This document shows, in pieces, positions 9,230-16,977 of a DNA stretch of 43,232 bases (position 1 is the stretch's first letter; each line of letters opens with the position of its first letter). This DNA is from an uncultured Campylobacter sp. (GTDB lineage: Bacteria; Campylobacterota; Campylobacteria; Campylobacterales; Campylobacteraceae): positions 1 through 43,232 of the forward strand of contig NZ_CALBWL010000078.1 in assembly GCF_937973075.1 (NCBI RefSeq), in the 5' to 3' direction. The position numbers and the translations under genes are program-made. The notes beneath the pieces were generated by a model. That model was not told the origin of the DNA, did not search any database, and saw only the letters and a list, made by a program, of their open reading frames with translations.

Positions 9230-9463
9230 ATGAAGGTTGTAATTACTTATTGTAATTCTTGATCTTATAGACCGCAAGCTCTCCGTGTGAGAGATGAAAT
9301 AACAGGCGTCTATAAGGATGCAGTTGTCGAGTTGGTCCCTGGTGGCAGCGGAGACTTTCTAGTAGAAGTTGACGGCAGAAAGCTTTTCTTTAATAAAGAT
9401 TTTGCTAAGCCTCGTTTCCCAAGTGAAGGTGAAATTTTAAATCTAATTAAAGTTGCAGCCTAG
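9230..9463 (+). CDS. SelW-like (Rdx family) selenoprotein, in-frame UGA read as selenocysteine
   Basis: Reading from the ATG at 9230 (ribosome site AGAAAGGAAT) gives 77 residues if the TGA at 9260-9262 is decoded as selenocysteine. The N-terminus is then MKVVITYCNSU, a C-x-x-U redox motif (C8, U11) after the first beta strand, exactly as in SelW/Rdx thioredoxin-like proteins. The downstream sequence (VYKDAVVELVPGGSGDFLVEVDG, then LFFNKDF) continues the fold and ends at TAG 9461. A small hairpin, CTCTC/GAGAG with loop CGTGT (9279-9293), starts 16 bases after the UGA, where a bacterial SECIS element is expected. Campylobacter species are known to encode selenoproteins. A standard gene caller would miss it. 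A terminator follows at once. Its redox partner is unknown. Confidence 0.9.
9279..9293 (+). promoter_or_regulatory. Putative bacterial SECIS hairpin
   Basis: CTCTC (9279-9283), loop CGTGT, GAGAG (9289-9293). It begins 16 bases after the UGA of the SelW-like gene and has GU in the apical loop, consistent with SelB-binding hairpins. The stem is short, so confidence is moderate. Confidence 0.55.
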
Positions 9464-9469
9464 CTCAAA

Positions 9470-9509
9470 GCCCGAAAGTGGGTCGCAAGATTTGCTTCGG
9501 GCGTTTTTT
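9470..9509 (+). terminator. Terminator after the selenoprotein gene
   Basis: GCCCGAA (9470-9476) pairs with TTCGGGC (9496-9502), with an inner GCAA/TTGC stem, and is followed by GTTTTTT. It lies six bases after the TAG stop, which supports a real short transcript ending here. Confidence 0.9.
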
Positions 9510-9739
9510 ATACTCAAATTTCAAATCCGTAAATTTAATCTTAAAACCATCCTAAATTTGCCAAATTAGCGCTACGCAAAATTTAGATTAAATGATCCAC
9601 GCTGCGGCAAATTCGAAAAGCCATTTTAATCAAAATTTACGCGACGATCGCGGTTTAAATTTATCGCTCGGAGTTTATAAATTTCAAAAGAAAGAGGAAT
9701 TTTTGCGAAATCAAAATTTCGCAAAAACAGGGAGGGGGA

Positions 9740-10303
9740 TTATTTATTTGCGCGCTCGATATACTCGCCGCGGACGGTATCAACGCGGATGACCTCGCCT
9801 TCTAGCACGTGAAATGGGATCTGTACCACGGCGCCGGTCTCAAGGGTGGCGGGCTTTTTGTTGCTGCCCTGCGTATCGCCGCGGAAATTCGGCGCAGTCT
9901 CTATGATCTTAAGCTCCACCACCTGCGGAACCTCTACGCCGATTGCTTTGCCATTGTAAAACATAATGTCCACCATCATGCCGTCAAGCATCCATTTTTT
10001 CGCCTCGCCCACCTCGTCGCTGATCGCGATCTGTTCGTAGCTATCAGTATCCATGAACTGACACGCCTCGCCGTCGTCGTATAGATACTGCATCTGCTTA
10101 TCTTCGAGGTTTGGCGCCTCGCATTTATCGCCTGCATGGAAGGTCTTTTCAAGCACCTTGCCATCGATGAAGGATTTTATTTTAACGCGCACGAAAGCTG
10201 GCCCTTTGCCCGGTTTTACGTGTTGGTATTCTATGATTTTAAACGGAATTCCGTCCACCTCGATTTTTAGACCTTTTTTTAGATCGCCCATTGAATAAGC
10301 CAT
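9740..10303 (-). CDS. efp: Elongation factor P
   Basis: A 187-residue EF-P, which binds between the P and E sites of stalled ribosomes and promotes peptide-bond formation at polyproline stretches. Length and the three beta-barrel layout fit the family. The loop HVKPGKGPAF carries Lys33 at the position that is modified in many bacteria. No modification enzyme is encoded in the window. The ATG follows AAGGAG on the minus strand, and a TATAAT -10 box lies at 10332-10337. It is monocistronic and divergent from the DsbC-like gene. Confidence 0.97.
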   Translation of the reverse strand: MAYSMGDLKKGLKIEVDGIPFKIIEYQHVKPGKGPAFVRVKIKSFIDGKVLEKTFHAGDKCEAPNLEDKQMQYLYDDGEACQFMDTDSYEQIAISDEVGEAKKWMLDGMMVDIMFYNGKAIGVEVPQVVELKIIETAPNFRGDTQGSNKKPATLETGAVVQIPFHVLEGEVIRVDTVRGEYIERANK

Positions 10304-10331
10304 AAATTTCTCCTTAAATTAATGAGGCGCG

Positions 10332-10337
10332 ATTATA
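10332..10337 (-). promoter_or_regulatory. -10 box for efp
   Basis: Minus-strand TATAAT (plus ATTATA), about 30 bases upstream of the efp start. Campylobacter promoters often rely on the -10 box with a weak -35, so no -35 is claimed. Confidence 0.6.
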
Positions 10338-10358
10338 ACAAATTTTATTTTAAATTGA

Positions 10359-10364
10359 TATAAT
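10359..10364 (+). promoter_or_regulatory. -10 box for the DsbC-like gene
   Basis: A perfect TATAAT about 28 bases upstream of the ATG at 10392. It is divergent from, and only about 25 bp away from, the efp -10 box. Confidence 0.6.
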
Positions 10365-10391
10365 TGGCGAAATTTTAAGGGGAGGGAAGCT

Positions 10392-11132
10392 ATGAAAAAA
10401 TTCATCTACGTTTTGGCTGCGTGTGCGGCTTTTGCGCTTGGCGCGAATGCAAACGAAGCGGAGTTTGTGAAAAACCTAAAGCAAAGTCTAAATGATAAAA
10501 ACACTCAGCTCATCTCGATCGACAAGCTAAACTCGCTAAACGGGCTAAATTTGCTGATCGTCCGCTCGGGCGATAAAAAAGAGGCGTTTTTGGCTAGCGA
10601 CGACGGCAAAAGCCTAGTGGCAGTAACTGAGGAGCCTAAGCTTGCAGACGCGGCGGATGCGGCACTGTTTAAGATGAGAACTCAAATTTTAAAGGACGCC
10701 AGGGACGCCGCCGCGCTTGAGCTGCTAAAGAGCATAGATCCCGCGAGATTTGCCTATATCGAGTCGTTTGATAAAAATAATCCCTACGTGACCTACATCG
10801 TGGGCGATCCGGAGTGCCCGTATTGCGCCGAGGAGATGAAAAGGATCACGAAACATCTTCGCAACAGCAACGTAAAATTGATCTTTGCGCCGGTGCACGG
10901 CAAGAGCGCGTTTATCAAATCGGCACTGATTTTAAAGCAGCTAAAAGCTCTCTCGCCTAGCGATCAAAAAGGCGCGATCGACGTGATCGAAAAATACTAC
11001 GACAAGGACGTGCAGGTAAGCGATGCAAACGTCTCAAAAGCCGAGCTTGACGCCGTGTATGCGGACACCAAGACGCTGTTTTCCAAAGGCGTGATCAAAT
11101 CAGTCCCATACGTGATCAAGGTGAAAAAATAG
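10392..11132 (+). CDS. Periplasmic thioredoxin-fold protein, DsbC/DsbG-like
   Basis: A 246-residue secreted protein. Residues 1-20 form a cleavable signal peptide ending in GANA. A mixed helical/beta region follows to about residue 110. The thioredoxin-fold domain carries the redox motif C142-P-Y-C145 in GDPECPYCAEEM and a Val-Pro near residue 240 that fits the cis-proline loop. DsbC-family proteins isomerise or reduce disulfides in the periplasm and are kept reduced by DsbD. The N-terminal part could be the dimerisation region but is not clearly recognisable. The ribosome site is AAGGGGAGGG. No redox partner is nearby, so isomerase versus oxidase remains open. Confidence 0.85.
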   Translation: MKKFIYVLAACAAFALGANANEAEFVKNLKQSLNDKNTQLISIDKLNSLNGLNLLIVRSGDKKEAFLASDDGKSLVAVTEEPKLADAADAALFKMRTQILKDARDAAALELLKSIDPARFAYIESFDKNNPYVTYIVGDPECPYCAEEMKRITKHLRNSNVKLIFAPVHGKSAFIKSALILKQLKALSPSDQKGAIDVIEKYYDKDVQVSDANVSKAELDAVYADTKTLFSKGVIKSVPYVIKVKK

Positions 11133-11491
11133 TCTGAATTTACGGAATTTAAAGCGCGAAGTTTGTGTGCGAATGATACAAATTTGCAGCCTTTGCGACG
11201 AGGGTCGCTCCGATATGCAAAGATAAACTTTTTGCGATTTGTTTGCGAGAGGTGCAAGCTTGCGTGCAGATGGCGCGCTGTCTGCCTATCCATAGCGCCC
11301 CGTCCGCTCAAACACACTTTCATACCGCCTATCGATAGCGCGTCTGCCATGCCTGCGCTTACCTATAGCTCTGCCCGTGCTGCCCGTAGATAGCGTATCC
11401 GTCGATAGCACCCCGCTCATTTCTTGCGGCATACCATACGCGCATGGTACCGCTCGCTCGCGCTATATTCTAGGTTTTTTTGGCGCGCAGC
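11133..11491. other. Spacer with degenerate CTATcgATAGC-type repeats
   Basis: No supportable gene. Between about 11281 and 11410 the word ATAGC recurs within related contexts: CTATCCATAG (11286), CTATCGATAG (11329), CTATAG (11363), GTAGATAGC (about 11386) and GTCGATAGC (11401). Several copies are preceded by CTGCC. Spacing is irregular (about 14-43 bp). It may be a decayed repeat or only local composition. Confidence 0.4.
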
Positions 11492-12358
11492 TCAAAGTAA
11501 AATTTTAAAATCCTCGAGCGAAAAGAGTAAAATTTTATCGCTTTTTAGGCTTGCTAGTTCGCCGCTAAAGCCGCTTTTGGAAAACAGCGCGAGCAGATCG
11601 GGCGCGAGGCGCGCTTTTTCGCATTTGAGCATAAGCTCGTTTAGTACGTTTTTTGAAATTTTTCGCTCCTTGTATTTGCACTCGCCCGCGACGCAAAAGC
11701 TCTCAAATTTCGCGTAGATGTCGATCTCGACCTCTTTGTTCCAAAAGCTTGAAATTTGCGAAATCTCTAAATTTAGATACTTCGCGAGCAGCTCCTTACT
11801 TAAAATTTCAAACCCGAGCCCCGCGTAGGCGTTGAAATCCGCTTTGATTAGGCTTAGTACGCGCCCTATTTCGCCGCGGCGCAGCGCGGGCAGGTTCGGC
11901 TCGATAAATCTAAACCAAAACCTCGCAAAGTTGCTGCTAAAATGGACTTTGTCGGTGATATGGTAGCGGCGTAGCGCGCGCGGTAGGCGGTCGTTTTTAC
12001 GAGCCTTTTGCGCTCTTTGCTCGCTTGATTTTTCGGTGATTAGAAACTTCGCGTTTATGAGATCTGCGGTGATTTTTTGCGCCGTAAATCGCGGCAAGAT
12101 TTTTGAAATTCCTATTTTTTTGCGGTCGCTTCTAGCAAATTTCATCAGCGCCTTTTTGATCTGCTCTTCGCACTCGCTGTCGAATTTAAAGCGCTCGCCG
12201 AGATGTTCAAAGCAGAGCAAAATTTCATTTTCGATCGCTTCGAAAACGTCCGCGTAGCCGCTTATGCAGCCGATCTCGTCAAATACGAAATGAAACTGCA
12301 AAATCGCGTCGATACCAGCATCGCCCAAATTTCGCGCCGTGTCTTTTAACTCGTAAAT
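11492..12358 (-). CDS. DUF234-domain protein with PD-(D/E)xK-like motif, no ATPase domain
   Basis: About 288 residues. The middle contains a winged-helix-like segment followed by HITDKVHFSSNFARFWFRFIEPN, typical of the linker in AAA-DUF234 proteins. The C-terminal DUF234 part has WNKEVEIDIYAKFESF followed by GECKYKER, a PD-(D/E)xK nuclease-like D...E-x-K pattern. The AAA ATPase module usually found before DUF234 is absent; no Walker A is visible. Start choice is odd: TTG at 12328 has no ribosome site, while a perfect AAGGAGG (12364-12370) sits five bases before an in-frame ATT at 12358. I give the ATT start. A stop codon lies in frame just upstream. Cellular role unknown. Confidence 0.7.
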   Translation of the reverse strand: MYELKDTARNLGDAGIDAILQFHFVFDEIGCISGYADVFEAIENEILLCFEHLGERFKFDSECEEQIKKALMKFARSDRKKIGISKILPRFTAQKITADLINAKFLITEKSSEQRAQKARKNDRLPRALRRYHITDKVHFSSNFARFWFRFIEPNLPALRRGEIGRVLSLIKADFNAYAGLGFEILSKELLAKYLNLEISQISSFWNKEVEIDIYAKFESFCVAGECKYKERKISKNVLNELMLKCEKARLAPDLLALFSKSGFSGELASLKSDKILLFSLEDFKILL

Positions 12359-12363
12359 TTCGC

Positions 12364-12370
12364 CCTCCTT
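12364..12370 (-). promoter_or_regulatory. Consensus ribosome site facing an ATT codon
   Basis: Minus-strand AAGGAGG, five bases upstream of ATT at 12358-12356. No ATG, GTG or TTG occurs within the next 15 bases in any frame, so if this site is used the start must be AUU. It sits partly in a small CGCCC/GGGCG hairpin. Confidence 0.6.
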
Positions 12371-12379
12371 GCGGGCGTA

Positions 12380-12385
12380 ATTTTA
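12380..12385 (-). promoter_or_regulatory. -10-like box for the DUF234 gene
   Basis: Minus-strand TAAAAT placed so that transcription would start just before the AAGGAGG ribosome site. It lies within about 20 bp of the divergent -10 box at 12397. Confidence 0.4.
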
Positions 12386-12396
12386 GCGAGTTTGGA

Positions 12397-12402
12397 TATA
12401 AT
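12397..12402 (+). promoter_or_regulatory. -10 box for the cysteine-desulfurase-like gene
   Basis: A perfect TATAAT. Its position makes a start at the TTG of 12403 impossible for this promoter and supports the TTG at 12427 instead. Confidence 0.65.
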
Positions 12403-12426
12403 TTGCAAAAATTTTGGAGTCGCGCT

Positions 12427-13743
12427 TTGGATTTTGAAACGATCAAAAAAAACATCATCTTAAAAGAGGGGATCAAATACTTTGATTTCGCCGCCTCGGG
12501 CCTTGCGTATCGCCCTATAGAAGCGGAGATCGAGCGCGTGCTTGCAACATACGCCAACGTCCACTCCGCAGGCGGAGCGAGCGCCGAGATCACGAGCGAT
12601 TACTACGAAAACGCAAGGGCCAAAATCAAAGAGCTTCTGGGCTGCGAGGAGCGCTACTACCTGGTCTCGTGCGGATTTGGCGCTACTGCGGCGATAAAGA
12701 AGCTTTGGGAAATTCTAGGCATCTACCTGCCGCCCGCGACGCGAGATAGGCTCGGCTTGCGGTGCGAGAGCATAAAAGAGCTGCCGCTTTTCATCATCTC
12801 GCCTTTTGAACATCACTCCGTAGAGATTAGCCTAAGGCAGGGGCTTTGCGAGGTCGTGCGCGTGCCGCTAGGCGCAGACGGGCTGATGGATTTTTCGCGG
12901 CTGAGCGAAATTCTATCCGAAAATAAAGGGCGCGAAATTTACGGCGTACTTACCGCGGCATCGAACGTGACGGGGCTAAAGCTTGATTACAAGCGCGCCT
13001 ACTTGATGCTAAAAGCGCACGGCGGGCGGCTGTTTGTGGACGCTAGCGCGCTCATCGCGCACGAAAACGTAGATCTCGGCTTTTGCGACGGCATGTTTTT
13101 CGGCGCGCACAAGCTTTTGGGCGGCGTGGGCGCTAGCGGGATTTTGGCGGTGCGAAAGGAGCTTTTGCACGGCGAGGAGCCGACGTTCGCGGGAGGCGGC
13201 ACGATCAAATACGCAGACGCCCAAACGCAGCGCTTTATAATCGATAAGGAGCGCTTGGAGGAAGCAGGCACGCCCGGCATCATCGCGCTGGTGCGAGCTT
13301 GTCTTGCCCTAAAGCTTCGCAAAAGTGCGGGGCTAGAGGCGATCAAGTCGCGCGAAGAGGCGATCTGCAGGCGCTTCATAAGCGAAATTTCAAAAATCCC
13401 CGAGATTGAAATTTACGGCAATCTCACTGCGCCGCGTGTGCCGATCTTTGCTTTTAATATGCAAGGGCTCGGCGCAGACGCGTTAGCGGGGGTGCTCGGG
13501 CAGAAATTTGAGATCCAGACTCGCGCAGGCTGCGACTGCGCCGCGCCTTACGGCTTTGATCTACTCGGCTTGCAGCCCGATACCGAAATGTCGCGCAAAC
13601 CCGCTTGGGTGCGGGCTAGCTTCTCGTTCATCCATGACGAGAGCGATGTGGATTTCTTGGCGGAGGCGCTAAGACAGATCGCTCAGATCCGCGATAAAAT
13701 CACCTTCGTAGCGGGCAAATATCGCTGCGGCAGCGTAAATTAA
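12427..13743 (+). CDS. Aminotransferase class V, cysteine desulfurase-like
   Basis: About 438 residues of the fold-type I PLP family. The PLP-binding Lys is in FFGAHKLLGG (about residue 229), and the acceptor Cys expected of a desulfurase is in RAGCDCAAP (about residue 369). YFDFAASGLAYRP at the N-terminus and SPFEHHSVE in the middle are typical of SufS/CsdA-type enzymes, which release sulfur from cysteine as a persulfide. No scaffold (SufU, IscU, SufBCD) is adjacent, so the sulfur acceptor is unknown. The start is taken as TTG at 12427 because GGAG (12416-12419) lies seven bases upstream and the promoter -10 overlaps the earlier TTG. Divergent from the DUF234 gene. Confidence 0.85.
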   Translation: MDFETIKKNIILKEGIKYFDFAASGLAYRPIEAEIERVLATYANVHSAGGASAEITSDYYENARAKIKELLGCEERYYLVSCGFGATAAIKKLWEILGIYLPPATRDRLGLRCESIKELPLFIISPFEHHSVEISLRQGLCEVVRVPLGADGLMDFSRLSEILSENKGREIYGVLTAASNVTGLKLDYKRAYLMLKAHGGRLFVDASALIAHENVDLGFCDGMFFGAHKLLGGVGASGILAVRKELLHGEEPTFAGGGTIKYADAQTQRFIIDKERLEEAGTPGIIALVRACLALKLRKSAGLEAIKSREEAICRRFISEISKIPEIEIYGNLTAPRVPIFAFNMQGLGADALAGVLGQKFEIQTRAGCDCAAPYGFDLLGLQPDTEMSRKPAWVRASFSFIHDESDVDFLAEALRQIAQIRDKITFVAGKYRCGSVN

Positions 13744-14354
13744 GCTAGTGAAATTTTATAACAAGAGCCGCTTTTAAATTTTACGGCGCGGGGTTTTGCG
13801 ACATAAAATTTTGTCGGTGAAATTTCGCAGCGTGGAATTTTAAAGCGCAGAATTTTATACGCGGCTCGGCAGCAGATACTCCGTGCCGATTGGGACGTGA
13901 AATTCTTCGGCATAAAATTTCGTGGCACGGGATTTTGAAATTTTAAATTACGAGCTGAATTCTATCGGTAAATTTTGTGTTGAGGAGTTTTGCGCCGTGA
14001 AATTTGAGCGGTAAAATTCCGTGCTGCGCGGATAAATTTTAACGCTGCCAAATTTTAAAATTCCGAAATTTCAAATTTTCGCTATTCGAACGAGCTTCGC
14101 AAATTTTATATTTCGTAAAGGCATGGAAAATTCTGCGTCGTGGAATTTTAGCCGCAAAATTTTGAAATTTTACAAAGCTGAATTTTACTCGGCAAACTTC
14201 TGCGGCGAGAAATTTTACCGCAAAGCTCGTGGCGGCGAAACTTGGCGTAGTCGCATCCGCCCGAAAGCTAAATTAAGGCGCGAGCGTTTGCGATAAGAGC
14301 GCATTTTAAGAGGTGAAATTCTGCGCCCTCAAAAGACGCAAAATTTCACCGAAT
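13744..14354. other. Gene-free spacer with extreme density of RAATTY
   Basis: No supportable gene between two convergent genes. I counted about 27 copies of RAATTY (AAATTT, GAATTT, AAATTC, GAATTC) in about 610 bp. The short minus-strand frame at 13740-13928 is built from these words and is not protein-like. Confidence 0.7.
14312..14350 (-). terminator. Hairpin after the phosphoethanolamine transferase gene, probable terminator
   Basis: GGTGAAATTCTGCG (14312-14325) and CGCAAAATTTCACC (14337-14350) pair over 14 positions with one mismatch around an 11-base loop. It lies four bases after the minus-strand stop. The T-run is weak (TCTTAAAAT), so terminator function is likely but not certain; it could serve both convergent genes. 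Confidence 0.65.
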
Positions 14355-16178
14355 TTACTCGCCGAATTCCTTCTGCAGCCTATAAACCTTATCGTAATCG
14401 ACCCCCTCGATGATGCGCGGGCGCGAGGCGTTAAAATCGGCGTTTATCACCGAGCGAGTGGGATCGTACTCGGGCAGGTCGGTCATCTCTAAAATTTCTG
14501 CAATCGCGTGGATGAGATCGTCGTTTAAAAACGGCCTGTTTTTAGCTGCTGCGATGCGAGCCCAAAGATCCGCGTTTTGCTCTTTAAATTTATCCGACGC
14601 CATGAAAATCAGCGGGATTTCGAGCGTGAAGCGGTTGATGCCGCCGTGGATTAGCTTGCCGCGGTATTGATAAAGGCTCTGGGCGTGGTCGCTGAAATAG
14701 ACTATCAGCGTGTTGTCGTCTGCGAAAATTTTATAAATTTCGCTTACGATAAAATCGTTGTAAGCCACGGTGTTTAGGTAGTGCGCAAGCTCTTTTTTCT
14801 GCCCTTCGTCCAGCGGCTCGCGCGAAATATCCGCGGCGCTAAATTTAGTAAAGCTTTTTGGATAGCGAAACTCATAGCTCGGGTGCGAGCCCATCAGATG
14901 AAGGATGAAAAATTTATCCTTTTTCTGCGTACCATTTACCTCTGCGGCGGAGCTTTCATCCTTGCGCGCAAGAGGTGATTTTTTCGCACCCGATTTGAAA
15001 TTTTTTATGCTAGGCAGCATAACTTCGTCGAGCGAGTAGGCGTATTTGTAAACCGGGATCTGGTTCGTAAAGTCCGAGTGATCCGTCATCTGCGCGCTCG
15101 CGCCGCTTGCGACCGCCCACTGCCCGTAGCGCTCCTGGTTACTGATCCAAAAGGTTTCGTAGTTTGCGAGCCGCGCGAGATTTACGATGTCGAGGTTGGC
15201 GCTCCACGGGCGCTGCTTTTCGCTCTCGTAATTTCCGAAATTTAGCACGTATTTTAACACGTCGTTGGTCTTAGCTCCAGGCGAGACGACGTCGCTAAAG
15301 GCGATTAGATTTCCGCTTTGCTCAAGCGCTTGCAGATTCGGCGTAGTGGGCAGATAGTAGCCGTATAAGCTCATAAAATTTCGCTGTAGGCTCTCTCCGA
15401 TAATGAAAACGACGTTTGAGATGCGGTTTGGCGTGGTTTTATGCGAATGTGAGGCGTAAATGCTTTGGTATCCCGCTTGCAGCTCGCGCACGCTTTTAAA
15501 ATCGGCGCCGAAATAATCCTTCGTAACGAAAGCAAAGTTGTAAATCGGAATTTTATTTAGCGCGATTATGATGCTGGCACGCATTTTCGAACTTTTGGCT
15601 ACGTAGCTTTTAAATGCCGCATGTGCGATAAAAACGAGCAAGCTAAGCAAAAAGGCTAGCTTTATCGCGCGACATAGCTTCATTCGCGCTCGCTGGCTCA
15701 CTCTAAGCCTAAGGGCAGCGATGACGAAAATTAAAAGCGCCAAAAAAGCCGCAATAAGCTTAAAATTTAAAAACGCATGCGCGAACTCAAAGGCCTCCTT
15801 GGGCGTCGTTTGCACTAGCGCGTCCAGCGTGCCGTGCGAGTAGGTAAGCTCCAGGCTAAAGATCAAAAAAATCTGGGCGATCGCAAAGACCACGTTTAGC
15901 GCCAGAAGCGCAAAGGCGAGAATTTTATATAGCCTGGCGCTATAAAAGCTAAGCGCGTAAAGCGCGAAAAAAAATATCGTCACGCCGCAGATTGCGGACG
16001 CCGCAAAAAACAGCGCCTGCGCAGAGAGTAGCTCGCCGCCGCGCGCGATAAGAAGTAACCCGAGCGATAAATTTAATGCTAAAACTAGCGCGTATGCGTT
16101 TAGCACCGCACCATCAAATACCGATAGGAGGCTGAATCTGTCTTTTAAAAATGCGCCGATATTTTTTGCTAGGCTCAT
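14355..16178 (-). CDS. eptC: Phosphoethanolamine transferase (EptA/EptC family)
   Basis: A 607-residue inner-membrane protein with about five N-terminal helices (to about residue 190) and a periplasmic alkaline-phosphatase-fold domain. Metal and catalytic residues are visible: E262 in FIIGESLQ, the likely nucleophile T304 in SPGAKTNDVL, the HLMGSHP block, and Asp-His in YFSDHAQS. The family transfers phosphoethanolamine from phosphatidylethanolamine to lipid A or related acceptors; in C. jejuni EptC also modifies the flagellar rod protein FlgG and N-glycans. A Lys/Ser-rich insert near residues 395-415 interrupts the domain. The start follows AAAGGAA, 22 bp after uppP, at the end of the minus-strand gene run. 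Acceptor inferred from family. Confidence 0.88.
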   Translation of the reverse strand: MSLAKNIGAFLKDRFSLLSVFDGAVLNAYALVLALNLSLGLLLIARGGELLSAQALFFAASAICGVTIFFFALYALSFYSARLYKILAFALLALNVVFAIAQIFLIFSLELTYSHGTLDALVQTTPKEAFEFAHAFLNFKLIAAFLALLIFVIAALRLRVSQRARMKLCRAIKLAFLLSLLVFIAHAAFKSYVAKSSKMRASIIIALNKIPIYNFAFVTKDYFGADFKSVRELQAGYQSIYASHSHKTTPNRISNVVFIIGESLQRNFMSLYGYYLPTTPNLQALEQSGNLIAFSDVVSPGAKTNDVLKYVLNFGNYESEKQRPWSANLDIVNLARLANYETFWISNQERYGQWAVASGASAQMTDHSDFTNQIPVYKYAYSLDEVMLPSIKNFKSGAKKSPLARKDESSAAEVNGTQKKDKFFILHLMGSHPSYEFRYPKSFTKFSAADISREPLDEGQKKELAHYLNTVAYNDFIVSEIYKIFADDNTLIVYFSDHAQSLYQYRGKLIHGGINRFTLEIPLIFMASDKFKEQNADLWARIAAAKNRPFLNDDLIHAIAEILEMTDLPEYDPTRSVINADFNASRPRIIEGVDYDKVYRLQKEFGE

Positions 16179-16200
16179 GAAATTCCTTTGTTGATTGCGT

Positions 16201-16977
16201 TTAAAAAACGAAGATGAAAAATACGACGCCGATTAGAATTCTATAAATTCCAAACGAAATGAAATCAAACTTTGAAACGAAGCTTAGAAATAGCTTGATT
16301 GCCGCAAGCGCCACGACGAACGCCACCGCGCCACCTACGAGAAAGGTTGTGGTATTATCGGAGTTTTGCGCGAAGGTGTCTAAATTTTTATAGGTGTCGT
16401 AAAAAGTCGCCGCAAACATCGTAGGGATCGCGAGTAGGAAGCTAAAGCGCGCGGCTAGGTTTCTGCTTAGTCCGCACAAAAGCCCTGCGATGATGGTGGC
16501 GCCGCTGCGCGAAGTACCCGGCACCATCGCAAAACATTGCGAAAGCCCGATGATAAAGGCCTGAACATATGAAATTTGATCCAGATGCTCCAGTTCATTC
16601 TCTCTAGGGCGCGCCTTACGAAAGAGCTCTACCGCGATAAAAATAACGCCCCAACCGATCAGCGCGTAGGCGACGGTCTGTGGCGCGAATAGCGATTTGA
16701 TGCTTTTATAGAGCAAAAAGCCGATCGCGGCGGTAGGGATAAAGCCCACGACGAGCTTGCACCAGAGCTTAAAATCGACCAAAAGCCGCTTGTAAAACAT
16801 CGCCACGACCGCTAGGATCGAGCCTAGCTGGATAACGACTTCAAAGCATTTAAGCGTGTCGGTTTGCTGCAAGTCCATCAGTTTCGCAGCTAGGATCATG
16901 TGTCCGGTCGAGCTTACGGGCAGAAACTCTGTCAGCCCCTCAACGATGCCTAAAATCACGGCGTCAAATATATTCAT
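16201..16977 (-). CDS. uppP: Undecaprenyl-diphosphatase
   Basis: A 258-residue polytopic membrane protein of the BacA/UppP family, which dephosphorylates undecaprenyl diphosphate so the lipid carrier can be reused for peptidoglycan and glycan export. Both signatures are present: GIVEGLTEFLPVSSTGHM near the N-terminus (Glu-rich motif) and MVPGTSRSGATI in the middle. Length fits. The start overlaps the end of thiE by 14 bases and lacks a good ribosome site of its own, suggesting translational coupling. Confidence 0.96.
   Translation of the reverse strand: MNIFDAVILGIVEGLTEFLPVSSTGHMILAAKLMDLQQTDTLKCFEVVIQLGSILAVVAMFYKRLLVDFKLWCKLVVGFIPTAAIGFLLYKSIKSLFAPQTVAYALIGWGVIFIAVELFRKARPRENELEHLDQISYVQAFIIGLSQCFAMVPGTSRSGATIIAGLLCGLSRNLAARFSFLLAIPTMFAATFYDTYKNLDTFAQNSDNTTTFLVGGAVAFVVALAAIKLFLSFVSKFDFISFGIYRILIGVVFFIFVF

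Noticed and set aside
9482..9489. Second copy of GTCGCAAG, the arm of the hairpin at window start
   Set aside because: It lies in the loop of the selenoprotein terminator without its partner arm; an eight-base match is probably chance.
14355..16178. Apparent loss of a catalytic Thr in GESLQ of the phosphoethanolamine transferase
   Set aside because: The nucleophile Thr of this family lies about 40 residues after the GE motif, and T304 is present there.
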